A program made the translations under genes and the position numbers. Shown here in pieces: positions 41,408-50,848 of a DNA stretch of 64,000 bases. The stretch comes from PALSA-505 sp036502085 (GTDB lineage Bacteria > Actinomycetota > Actinomycetes > Streptosporangiales > Streptosporangiaceae), in assembly GCA_036502085.1 (NCBI GenBank), contig DASXZD010000030.1:62001-126000 (forward strand), in the 5' to 3' direction. The notes under the pieces are model-generated. The model ran no database searches and was not told where the DNA came from. It saw nothing but the letters and a program-made list of their open reading frames with translations. The first letter of the stretch is position 1; the number at the start of each line of letters is the position of its first letter.

Positions 41408-42069
41408 TGGCCGGGGCCAAGCAGGCACGATCAGGCAACCGGTCAGGCCGTCCGGCTCAGACCGCGACGGCCAACGGTCCTAAGCCCGTCGCCAGGCCTA
41501 CCCAGGGCAAGTCCGGCCAGACCAGGCGGGCCAGGGACCGGGCGAAGGCCAGAGAACTGGCCGTGGAAAGGGAGAGGGCCGCAGCTGTGCCGTCGGCCTT
41601 CGGCCCGCCCGCCTGGGTGCAGTACGGCTCGCTTGTCCTGTCAATCTTCGGCCTAGGCGTATCGATCTACCTGACGATCGCCCACTACACGTCCAGCTCG
41701 ATCCTGGCCTGCTCCGACAAGGGCCTGGTTAACTGCGGCTTGGTAACCACGAGCCCGGAATCTAAGGTCTTCGGCGTTCTTCCCGTCGCCGTGCTCGGCC
41801 TGGCCTTCTACATCTTCATGACCGCCGTCAATACGCCATTCGCTTGGCGGTCGCCCCGGCGCGAGATCGCGCTTGCCCGGCTGGGGTCGGCCACTGTCGG
41901 GGTCGGCTTCATCCTGTACCTGATCTATGTGGAGCTTTTCCAGGTGGACGCGATCTGCCTGTGGTGCACGAGCGTCCATGTCGCCACGTTCCTGCTTTTC
42001 ATTCTGATCGCACTGACGGCTGCCGCCTGGGGCCTCATACCTGCCAAGGACACGATCGAGACCATTTAG
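41407..42069 (+). CDS. Vitamin K epoxide reductase (VKOR) family protein
   Basis: A 220-residue membrane protein with four or five hydrophobic segments after a 60-residue basic N-terminus. The loop cysteines are CSDKGLVNCG (Cys 102 and 110) and the quinone-side pair is CLWC (Cys 184 and 187). Bacterial VKORs re-oxidise periplasmic or extracytoplasmic DsbA-like proteins with menaquinone as acceptor. No thioredoxin domain is fused, which fits use of the separate DUF929 partner. Its ATG overlaps the partner's stop (TGATG). Confidence 0.9.
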   Translation: MAGAKQARSGNRSGRPAQTATANGPKPVARPTQGKSGQTRRARDRAKARELAVERERAAAVPSAFGPPAWVQYGSLVLSIFGLGVSIYLTIAHYTSSSILACSDKGLVNCGLVTTSPESKVFGVLPVAVLGLAFYIFMTAVNTPFAWRSPRREIALARLGSATVGVGFILYLIYVELFQVDAICLWCTSVHVATFLLFILIALTAAAWGLIPAKDTIETI

Positions 42070-42256
42070 AACGAAGTCTCCCGGTGTTATCTGCGCGGAC
42101 GGTCGCCGGGCGGACGGTAGTGGGTCAGTTTGAATCGAGGAGTGCGGCGATCCCGGTTAAGGTCCAGGCGTGACCGGGAAACGTTGGCTGCTACACAGAT
42201 TGAACTGGTAGAGACCGGGTCGTGACGTTGAGTGGCTGCGGGCGTATGACCGTGGT

Positions 42257-42742
42257 ATGCGACATGGGCAACGTGGCGGGTACACGCCCGCCGAGCAGGA
42301 ACGCCGTGAGCGACTGCGGCTGGAGGCGGCTGGGCGGTTCGCCCGGGGCGACAAGGCCGGTGAGTTCGCTCGTGACCTGCGGGTCACGCCGGGGTCGGTG
42401 CGGCGGTGGCGGCGGGTCTGGCGGGCCGGCGGGCGGCGTTCCAAAGGGCCGGTGTCGCGGGAGCGGCTGAGCCCCTGGCAGTGGGCCCGGCTGGAGGCCG
42501 AGCTGAGGGAAGGGCCGCTGGCGCACGGGTTCGCCGCCGGCCAGCGGTGGACGCTGGGCCGGATCAAGGCACTGATCGGCAAGCTGTTCCACGTCGGCTA
42601 CACGATCGAGGGCACCGGGAAGCTGATGCGCCGGCACGGCTGGTCATGCCAGGTGCCGGTGCGGCTGGCGCTGGAACGTGACGAGGACGCGATCGCGGTG
42701 TGGAAGGAGCAGGTGTGGCCGGATATAAAGGACCGCGCGCGA
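42257..42742 (+). CDS. IS630 transposase, N-terminal part (helix-turn-helix)
   Basis: Encodes the DNA-binding part. YTPAEQERRERLRLEAAGRFARGD and EFARDLRVTPGSVRRWRRVWRAGG form the first HTH; LGRIKALIGKLFHVGYTIEGTGKLMRRHGWSCQVPVRLALERD is the winged second one. The catalytic domain is in the +1 frame and begins near 42729. The frame stays open beyond but loses similarity. It needs the frameshift to make a full transposase. Confidence 0.82.
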
Positions 42743-43316
42743 CCTGGGCGCCTTCATCTGCTTCGAGGACGAGGCGGGCCAGGGGCTGAGGCCGCCGAAG
42801 GGCCGCACCTGGGCCCGGCGGGGGGCCCAGCCGGTGGTGCGGGTGCGCGGCGCCGGCGGCGGGCGGGTCAGCATCGCCGGCGTGGCGTGCTACCGGCCCG
42901 GCGACCGGCCGTACCTGTTCTGCCAGTTGCGCGTCTACCGCCGCCGCAAGGGCGAGGCCAAAGGCTTCACCTGGGCCGATTACCGGGACCTGATCATCGT
43001 CACGCACCGGGCTCTGGCGCCGCCGCTGATCTGGTGCTGGGACAACCTGAATATCCACCTCGCCCCCGGACTGGCAGACTTCGCCGAGCAGAACACCGAC
43101 TGGCTTCGGGTCTACCGGATGCCCGCCTATGCCCCCGACCTCAACCCGGCCGAGGGCATCTGGTCGCTGCTCAAGCGCGCCATGGCCAACTTCGCCGCCG
43201 CCGACGTGGACGGCCTGGTCCGCATCGTCAAACGGAAGCTGAAGAAGATCCAGTACCGGCCGCACCTGATCGACGGCTGCCTCGCCGCGACGGGCCTGAC
43301 CATCGAACCCTGGTGA
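42729..43316 (+). CDS. IS630 transposase, catalytic part (DDE), +1 frame
   Basis: The catalytic triad is visible: Asp in AFICFEDEAGQGLRPPKGRTW, Asp in PLIWCWDNLNIHLAPG, and Glu in YAPDLNPAEGIWSLLKRAM. There is a TAA in this frame at 42726-42728, so it cannot be read on its own from upstream. A ribosome must shift by +1 between about 42729 and 42745, or the gene is broken. Many IS630 elements are described as using programmed frameshifting. No start codon with a Shine-Dalgarno serves the second frame before the first Asp. Confidence 0.82.
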   Translation, partial: RTARDLGAFICFEDEAGQGLRPPKGRTWARRGAQPVVRVRGAGGGRVSIAGVACYRPGDRPYLFCQLRVYRRRKGEAKGFTWADYRDLIIVTHRALAPPLIWCWDNLNIHLAPGLADFAEQNTDWLRVYRMPAYAPDLNPAEGIWSLLKRAMANFAAADVDGLVRIVKRKLKKIQYRPHLIDGCLAATGLTIEPW

Positions 43317-43347
43317 TTACAAGGAACGCTGCGAACTCACGCTGGGC

Positions 43348-44091
43348 CTAGCCAGCGGATTCACGCGTTGGTGTAAAACTGCGCTTGACCAGGCGGAAGA
43401 ACAAGAAGCACGGGCTCGTCCGGATCCTGTGGTCGCTCTTCGGGTCACGCTGCCGAAGCTCAGCCGCCGGCGCTGGCTCCACCAGCTCGTCGATCACAAA
43501 GCCAGCCCGGCCGATAGCCGCCGTTATCGCCGTCAGCGGCCTGCGCCAGAACGTGACGTCAAACGGCTGTCCGTCCTTCGTCCAGGTCTCAGTGACCTGC
43601 TTGACCGCGAAGTAATCCTCCGGGCTGTGCAGCTGCCAGTCCGCCGCCGGATGATGCGTCGAGAACACCACCGCGCCGCCGGGTGCCAGGACCCGGTGAA
43701 ACTCGGCAAGCGGCCCGGCCCAGCTGGCCAGGTAATGCAGCACCAGCGACGCCACCACCAGATCCACGCTGGCATCGGCGGCGAACCTCAGCGGCTCAGA
43801 CAGATCTCCCACCACGATCCGCGCCCGGTCACCAACCCGGTCCCTGGCCAGGCGGACCATCTCCGGGCTCACGTCCATCGCGGTGACCGCCGCCCCGTTA
43901 TCGGCCAGCCAGCCGGTGAGAACTCCCGGGCCGCAGCCAGCCTCCAGCACCCGCAGCCCCTTCACGTCTCCCAGCAGGGCAATCGTGGCCGGCCGTTCGT
44001 AGTAAGCGTTGAACGCACCCTCCGCGTTGCCAGCGCCGTACGCAGCACCCATCGCGTCGTACTGCCGGGCGGCTCGCTCCCCGTCACCCAC
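43348..44091 (-). CDS. Class I SAM-dependent methyltransferase
   Basis: A 247-residue methyltransferase. Motif I is RVLEAGCGPGVLTGWLADNG, motif II is VTAMDVSPEMVRLARDRV and motif IV is VDLVVASLVLHYLASW. HRVLAPGGAVVFSTHHP is also usual. The C-terminal domain contains a helical insertion with EDYFAVKQVTETWTKDGQPF, as in small-molecule N- or C-methyltransferases. No cofactor-independent clue to its substrate exists. It is convergent with the insertion sequence, and its 3' end is only 31 bases from the transposase. Confidence 0.86.
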   Translation of the reverse strand: MGDGERAARQYDAMGAAYGAGNAEGAFNAYYERPATIALLGDVKGLRVLEAGCGPGVLTGWLADNGAAVTAMDVSPEMVRLARDRVGDRARIVVGDLSEPLRFAADASVDLVVASLVLHYLASWAGPLAEFHRVLAPGGAVVFSTHHPAADWQLHSPEDYFAVKQVTETWTKDGQPFDVTFWRRPLTAITAAIGRAGFVIDELVEPAPAAELRQRDPKSDHRIRTSPCFLFFRLVKRSFTPTRESAG

Positions 44092-44820
44092 CAGCCCATC
44101 ATCGCACCGAGCGAGCTAACCCAGCCGCCCGTCACACCCAATCCCTACGAGTTCATCTTGTGTATCGCGCGGGCGGCCTTGGCGTCGGCCGGCCGCCCGC
44201 CCGCTTGCTGAGTGCCTGGCAGCGGGCAGAGTCGCGGTACGCCAAGTGCGCGGACGCGGCCGTCGTCATGTCCGCTGCTTCTCGCTGTGTGCGTCGGCCG
44301 TGGCTGTGGCTGTGTCTGCGTCACCAGCGCCCGGGGCGCAGGACCCCGATTTTCCCTCCAGGGGCCGCGGCTGCGGACGGGCCAGCGGAGCCAGACTGCC
44401 GGAACTCTGCCGGAAGACTTCCTGGTGACGTCGGCCCGGCGAGGTAAACACTGGAGCCGCGACACAGATGAATGATGGTTGTCACAAAGGGGATTAGCCT
44501 TCTAACCAGCGCGGGAAATGAGAGGCAGGGTTCGGATGCAGTCAATTATTTTGCGTTCACGTATTTCGAGAGCAGGCTTGAATAGTAACACTGGCCTAAC
44601 CGAATACGGGACCTATTCCGCTGGATTTGCAGCCGATTACGAGTCTGGCATCTTCATAGTGAATTTCTCCATCGCCGGGTGGTCGGGGGCGACACATGTT
44701 GAGGGTGTTCTATCTGGGGTGTTATTCAAAACTCGAAGCTGGAGTTACGTCTTCGCAGGGGACCGACTGCGGGGATCAAGATCACCAGGAAGTTTGAATA
44801 ATACTCCTGGGCTCGCGTCG
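44092..44820. other. 730-base region without a supported gene
   Basis: The first part is GC-rich with short open frames on both strands that I cannot identify. From about 44470 to 44820 the sequence is clearly AT-richer (for example CAATTATTTTGCG) and codon use is not like the neighbours. An open frame running from 44518 into the antisense of ctaG has no known character. It may be a remnant of transferred DNA near the insertion sequence. Confidence 0.45.
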
Positions 44821-45891
44821 TTAGCCGGGCTTGCGGCCGGTCTCACGTATCTCGGCCGCGTTGATCCTGGCCAGGAACTCGTTGTAGGCGGCGAGGTGCT
44901 CGTCGTCGTCGATCGTGCGGTCGTCGGCGCGCGTCCGGGCGGCCGCGGTTCCCGCCGACTGCGGCGCACCGGCCGTCCCGGCCGCGTCCGGCGACCCGGC
45001 GGCGCCCGCCCCGGTGAGGCTGGCGAAGCTGGACCGGCGGGCGGACTCCAGCCAGCCCCGGCCGCTGCCCAGCGTCCCGCCGTCCCGGCTCCAGGCGAGG
45101 AACACCAGCATCATCAGCGCGAACATGATCGCGTCGCCTGCGATCCACATGACCGCGCCGCCAGAGTGCAGGTCATTGACCGGGCTCGGCGCCCAGGAAG
45201 GCCGCGGGCCCATGTCCTTCACTGGCGAGTTCGAGTAGCCCAGGGCCAAGCCGGTGAACGTATCGACCGGCATGGTCAGGAACAGCACGAGCAGCCGCAC
45301 CGGATAGGAAAGCCGCCACCGGATCGGCTCCCGGCCGAGCAGCGGCAGGAAGAACAGGTAGCCGACCACCAGGTAGAGGGCATGCTCGCCGTCGTGCAGC
45401 GCCGGGTTGGTCATGATCACGTTCATCAGGCCGGTCAGGTGCGTGCCCACGATCGTCACCGTGTAGGCCGCGACCCCGAAGGCCGGCCAGGTCAGGCCGC
45501 GGATCATCCGCGATCGCACGACACGCTTGACCCAGGTGTGCAGCGGGTTGCGGCTGGCGTGCATCAGCAGCGTCACCGGCGCGCCGGCCACCAGCAGTGC
45601 GGGCGCGATCATGATCAGCATGAGGTGCTGGATCATGTGATCCCAGAACAGCACGTCGTCGTAGACGCCGATGCCGCTCTCGGTGGCCAGCACGATGACG
45701 GCCAGCCCGCCGAGGAACATGCCGGTCCGCCACCACGGCCAGGGGCGGGCCGGATGGCGCCGCGCCACCCGCCAGGCACCCTCCAGGTACAGCACCGCGA
45801 GCACGACGACGAGCCCGGTCACCACGGGCGAGAACGCCCACTGACCGAAGACCGCCTGCCAGCCGAACGGGGGCAGCATCTGAGCTCCCAC
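44821..45891 (-). CDS. ctaG: CtaG-type cytochrome c oxidase assembly protein
   Basis: A 356-residue membrane protein of the Caa3_CtaG family, with about seven to nine membrane segments. The conserved FWDHMIQHLMLIMIAPALLVAGAPVTLL contains the His residues proposed to bind copper. NPALHDGEHALYLVVGYLFFLPLLGREPIRW and GAVMWIAGDAIMFALMMLVFLAW are typical later segments. It is thought to help copper insertion into subunit I of the oxidase. The C-terminal 70 residues are hydrophilic and cytoplasmic. It is divergent from the next gene by 246 bases, in which I see no other gene. Confidence 0.88.
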   Translation of the reverse strand: MGAQMLPPFGWQAVFGQWAFSPVVTGLVVVLAVLYLEGAWRVARRHPARPWPWWRTGMFLGGLAVIVLATESGIGVYDDVLFWDHMIQHLMLIMIAPALLVAGAPVTLLMHASRNPLHTWVKRVVRSRMIRGLTWPAFGVAAYTVTIVGTHLTGLMNVIMTNPALHDGEHALYLVVGYLFFLPLLGREPIRWRLSYPVRLLVLFLTMPVDTFTGLALGYSNSPVKDMGPRPSWAPSPVNDLHSGGAVMWIAGDAIMFALMMLVFLAWSRDGGTLGSGRGWLESARRSSFASLTGAGAAGSPDAAGTAGAPQSAGTAAARTRADDRTIDDDEHLAAYNEFLARINAAEIRETGRKPG

Positions 45892-46137
45892 GCGGCGAGA
45901 CTACCCGCCTGACGCCGGCTCTCCGCCGCCGAGTGCCGAGCAAGCGTTCGGAAACATGACCTTCCTGCCCGCGCGGCATCGGTGCCGCGTAGCCTTGGCG
46001 ACCGCTCCCGGCCTGCCGGACGCCAGGCAGCAGCCCGCCATCCCGCCGGCCCTGGGTCCTGACCGGCGAACAGCGGCCCGGGACCAGCCGGATACCTTGA
46101 GGGCGGTGCACTCGCCGAAGCCTGCAAGGGATGACTC

Positions 46138-48243
<2,106 letters not shown>

Positions 48244-48343
48244 GTGGTTTCGCGGCGGTGTAGACGTAGGGGCGGGTTGTCGGGCATGGTAATTGAGGAG
48301 GCGGTCGAGTTGCGGGGTCACGACACCCGCCGAAGGGAGTGTT

Positions 48344-49612
48344 GTGCGCGACAGGCCCCGTTACCTGGTGCCCGGACTTGCCGCGTTCTTCGCCCTGCTC
48401 GCGACGGTAGCAGTCGGGCCCTCGTCGATCCCGGTCGCGGCCGGTCATCCGGACCGTACCAGCCACGCTGCGGCGCGCTCGGCAACGCCTGGCCTGTCCG
48501 GCGCCCAGACGTCTCGCAGCCCGGCACCGGGACTGGCCATTCCCCGTTCAGCAAAATTCTCCTTGCCCGTCGCGGCGCAACTCGATTCGCACAAATCCAA
48601 CGTCGCGCCGCTCACCAGGCTCAAGCCCGCTGACCTGCTCGTGGTAGCACCGGACGCGCTGCCCGGCCGGGTGCTGGCGAAGGCCCAGCGGCTGCGCGGG
48701 GTGACCGCGGCGCAGACGCTGGATGCGGCCAGGGTGCGGGTTAACGGGAGCTACGCGGCCATACTCGGCGTGGACCCCTCCGCATTCCGGCCGTACGCCG
48801 CGCGGCCGACCGCCGCATCGGACAAGCTGTGGCAGAGCGTGGCCAGCGGCGCCATGGCCGTCTCGTACACGATGGGCCGCCTGGACAAGCTGCCGCTCGG
48901 CGGCGAGGTCGAGGTGGCCGGGGCGAAGCAGGAGAAGATCCGGGTCGGCAGCTTCGCCACGGTCGGCATCACCGGCGTCGATGCCGTGGTGTCCGACTCG
49001 GTGGCTCGGTCGCTCGGCTTCCCGATCGGCAACGCGATCGTGATCAGCGCGCCGCACGCGAACTTGAGCCACCTGGCCGCCGAGGTCAAGCGGCTGCTGC
49101 CGCGCGCGGCGGCGGTCGAGCCGCTGGTGTCCCAGGAGGGTTCTCCCGGCCGCGCGGGGGTCACCGCCGCGTCCGCGACATCCTCGGCGTACCCGCAGCT
49201 CACCGGCTCGCAGCTGATCACGATGCTCCGGGCGGCGCTGAGCAAGCGCGGCCGGCCGTACGTCTGGGGCGGCAACGGCCCTGACGTGTTCGACTGCTCT
49301 GGCCTGGTGAAATGGTCGTTCGCGCAGGCGGGGATCGTGATGCCGCGGGTCGCCGCGGACCAGGCGCTGACCGGGCCGGCTATCCCGCTGAGCAAGGCTG
49401 CGGCCGGCGACCTGCTCTTCTACCACACCGATCCCACCGACCCCGGGTACGTCTCGCACGTCGCTATCTACCTGGGGCACGGCCTGATGATCCAGGCCCC
49501 GGAGCCCGGACTTGACGTCGAAGTGGTGCCGGTGGCGCTCGGCCCCGAGTTCGCCGGCGTGGTGCGAGTGGACCCGCGGCTGGCCTCTTCGGTAGCCGCC
49601 TCGGTCGGCTAA
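48344..49612 (+). CDS. Secreted NlpC/P60 peptidoglycan hydrolase
   Basis: A 422-residue exported cell-wall hydrolase. A signal peptide (LVPGLAAFFALLATVAVG) lies at residues 8-25. A middle domain of about 200 residues has no recognised catalytic residues. The C-terminal NlpC/P60 domain has the catalytic Cys in GPDVFDCSGLVKWSF near residue 317 and His in YVSHVAIYLGHGL near 371. It cleaves gamma-D-Glu-diaminopimelate type bonds. GTG 48344 has five-base spacing from AAGGGAG, so it is preferred over the frame's earlier start at 48293. A hairpin GCGGG/CCCGC lies just upstream. Confidence 0.88.
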   Translation: MRDRPRYLVPGLAAFFALLATVAVGPSSIPVAAGHPDRTSHAAARSATPGLSGAQTSRSPAPGLAIPRSAKFSLPVAAQLDSHKSNVAPLTRLKPADLLVVAPDALPGRVLAKAQRLRGVTAAQTLDAARVRVNGSYAAILGVDPSAFRPYAARPTAASDKLWQSVASGAMAVSYTMGRLDKLPLGGEVEVAGAKQEKIRVGSFATVGITGVDAVVSDSVARSLGFPIGNAIVISAPHANLSHLAAEVKRLLPRAAAVEPLVSQEGSPGRAGVTAASATSSAYPQLTGSQLITMLRAALSKRGRPYVWGGNGPDVFDCSGLVKWSFAQAGIVMPRVAADQALTGPAIPLSKAAAGDLLFYHTDPTDPGYVSHVAIYLGHGLMIQAPEPGLDVEVVPVALGPEFAGVVRVDPRLASSVAASVG

Positions 49613-49717
49613 CCGCCCGGACCTCTCGCCCGCGCTTCCCGTGCTCCTGCGCCCGCGCCTCCCGTGCGCCTGCGCGTCCCGCCCTCGCGCCGCCCCTCCG
49701 CTGCGCCCCGCCTCTCA

Positions 49718-49767
49718 TGATCATGAAGAGTTATACGTGTCGGGGTACGTAAAAGTCTTCGCGGTCA
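49718..49767. repeat. 50-bp palindromic element, copy 2 (decayed)
   Basis: Starts TGATCATGAAGAGTTATACG, matching copy 1 at 10211 except for one base over 22, and ends AAGTCTTC then GGTCA at the same spacing. The two are the same length and about two thirds to three quarters identical, but this copy has lost symmetry in the loop and outer right arm. It lies between NlpC/P60 and the following gene. Confidence 0.8.
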
Positions 49768-49806
49768 TGGGGGGATCGCTCTGCGGTTGACCGTGAGGTG
49801 AAATGG

Positions 49807-49822
49807 TGTAATTATCATTACA
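49807..49822. promoter_or_regulatory. TGTAAT-N4-ATTACA palindrome at a start codon
   Basis: A perfect 6-bp inverted repeat with a four-base spacer; its last base is the A of the ATG at 49822. It is the only AT-rich patch in the area and includes a possible -10 (TATCAT). No Shine-Dalgarno precedes the gene, so a leaderless message is likely and a protein bound here would block transcription. Confidence 0.6.
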
Positions 49823-50379
49823 TGACTACGGATCATGGTAAGACTGCGGAGCAGGGCAACTCCGGGGAAACGGGCGAGAAGCTGCGCGGCTGGTTCACCG
49901 GACGGCTGCCGGCCGGCTGGTTCAGCGCGGCGCCGGAGATCGTGCTGGACCGTGAGGAGATCACGGTGATCGGGCCGCTCGAGGACCCGAGCGCGGATGC
50001 GACCGACGCGGAGCGCGCCGAGGCGGTCGAGGGGCGGATGCGCCGGTTCCGCGAGGACACCAGGGAGCAGCGGATCCAGATCGCCAGGGAGGCCGAGCAC
50101 AGGTACGGCCGCAAGGTGTCCTGGGGCGTGACGTGCGGCGGGCGGACCGTGATGTTCACCACGCTCTCCGTGCCGGTGATGACCAGGCTGCGCCAGTCGC
50201 AGCGCCTGGTGCTCGACACGCTCGTGGACGCGGGTGTCGCCCGCAGCCGGAGCGAGGCCCTGGCGTGGTGCGTCCGGCTCGTCGGCGAGCACGAGGATTC
50301 CTGGCTCGCCGACCTGCGCGAGGCGCTGCGCCACGTTGAGCAGGTTCGCTCCGAAGGCCCGGGATCGAAAGGCGCCTGA
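49822..50379 (+). CDS. Conserved actinobacterial protein with RHH-like C-terminus
   Basis: A 185-residue protein that I recognise as a conserved actinomycete family without a name. The N-terminal part (LRGWFTGRLPAGWFSAAPEIVLDREEITVIGPLEDP) and the central FREDTREQRIQIAREAEHRYGRKVSWGVTCG segment are characteristic. The C-terminal RLRQSQRLVLDTLVDAGVARSRSEALAWCVRLVGEH is similar to ribbon-helix-helix proteins (the SRSEAL turn), so DNA binding is possible. A palindrome overlapping its start suggests autoregulation. It is followed by a 13-bp hairpin. Confidence 0.72.
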   Translation: MTTDHGKTAEQGNSGETGEKLRGWFTGRLPAGWFSAAPEIVLDREEITVIGPLEDPSADATDAERAEAVEGRMRRFREDTREQRIQIAREAEHRYGRKVSWGVTCGGRTVMFTTLSVPVMTRLRQSQRLVLDTLVDAGVARSRSEALAWCVRLVGEHEDSWLADLREALRHVEQVRSEGPGSKGA

Positions 50380-50399
50380 TTACCCGGCGAGAGGTCTGG

Positions 50400-50430
50400 T
50401 CGGCCGGCAGGCGCTGAGCCTGCCGGCCGA
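50400..50430 (+). terminator. 13-bp hairpin after the RHH-like gene
   Basis: TCGGCCGGCAGGC and GCCTGCCGGCCGA are perfect complements with a GCTGA loop, 20 bases after the stop. No T run follows; it fits the GC-rich terminators of this genome. Confidence 0.75.
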
Positions 50431-50520
50431 TTGGCCCTGGGCCTCCGGGCTGGGCGATCGGGGGTCTTCGGGGCGTCCCAGCGCGATCATGGGGCCCCTG
50501 TGGTTCGAGTGTCGGTAGCT

Positions 50521-50536
50521 TGTGATATCCATCACA
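50521..50536. promoter_or_regulatory. Consensus CRP-type site
   Basis: TGTGATATCCATCACA is a perfect TGTGA-N6-TCACA palindrome, symmetrical over all 12 outer bases. It matches the site used by cAMP receptor proteins, including mycobacterial CRP. It lies 313 bases upstream of pckA and 142 bases after the previous gene, so pckA is the likely target. Confidence 0.72.
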
Positions 50537-50605
50537 CTCGATCCTGATTTCTGCCCATTCTGTGATCTGCGTCTCCATGCGTTTAGCTCGCTCGGCTTTT
50601 GCGTA

Positions 50606-50619
50606 TTGGTCTAAACCAA
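50606..50619. promoter_or_regulatory. TTGGTCTAAACCAA palindrome (GntR/DasR-like site)
   Basis: A 5-bp inverted repeat TTGGT/ACCAA around CTAA. It is close to the dre motif of the GntR-family regulator DasR in Streptomyces (ACTGGTCTAGACCA type). Its position upstream of a gluconeogenic gene fits control by carbon source. The regulator is not in this window. Confidence 0.6.
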
Positions 50620-50848
50620 ACGCGCATTTCCCTGGCAGCTGGCCTCGCTCCTTCGTAAACGGCACCCTGGCCGGTGCCAGCTGCCCGCTGCGGTCCCCTA
50701 TCCCCCGTCCCACCTGGGCTAACGCTCATGAGTAACCTGGGGTAATAAGGGAAGCGTAGTCCGGGGTACACTCCCGAAATCCCGTGCTAGGACCCCGGCA
50801 GTATCCTGCCTGGCTTTGGACGGGACGCGCTCATGAGGAGGAGTTGTA

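Larger units (their letters stand above)
42257..43316 (+). mobile_element. IS630-family insertion sequence (ends not resolved)
   Basis: One transposase in two overlapping frames. I could not find matching terminal inverted repeats or a TA duplication, so these bounds are those of the coding part. It lies between the VKOR gene and a methyltransferase. Confidence 0.8.
50431..50848. other. Long regulatory region upstream of pckA
   Basis: About 420 bases without a gene. It holds a consensus CRP site and a GntR-type palindrome (listed separately). Further on are an AT-rich patch near 50740-50750 (GGTAATAAGG) that may be part of a promoter, and the strong Shine-Dalgarno GAGGAGGAG before the GTG start. 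Confidence 0.6.

Noticed and set aside
42100..42256. Left terminal inverted repeat of the IS630 element
   Set aside because: Sequences on the two sides of the transposase were compared by eye and no convincing match or TA duplication was found.
44518..44820. Open frame starting at 44518
   Set aside because: It runs on into the antisense strand of ctaG and has no conserved features; codon use is not that of a gene here.
48244..48343. Cyclic di-AMP riboswitch before the NlpC/P60 gene
   Set aside because: The gap is only about 100 bases and holds one GCGGG/CCCGC hairpin. The long conserved core of that riboswitch is not visible.
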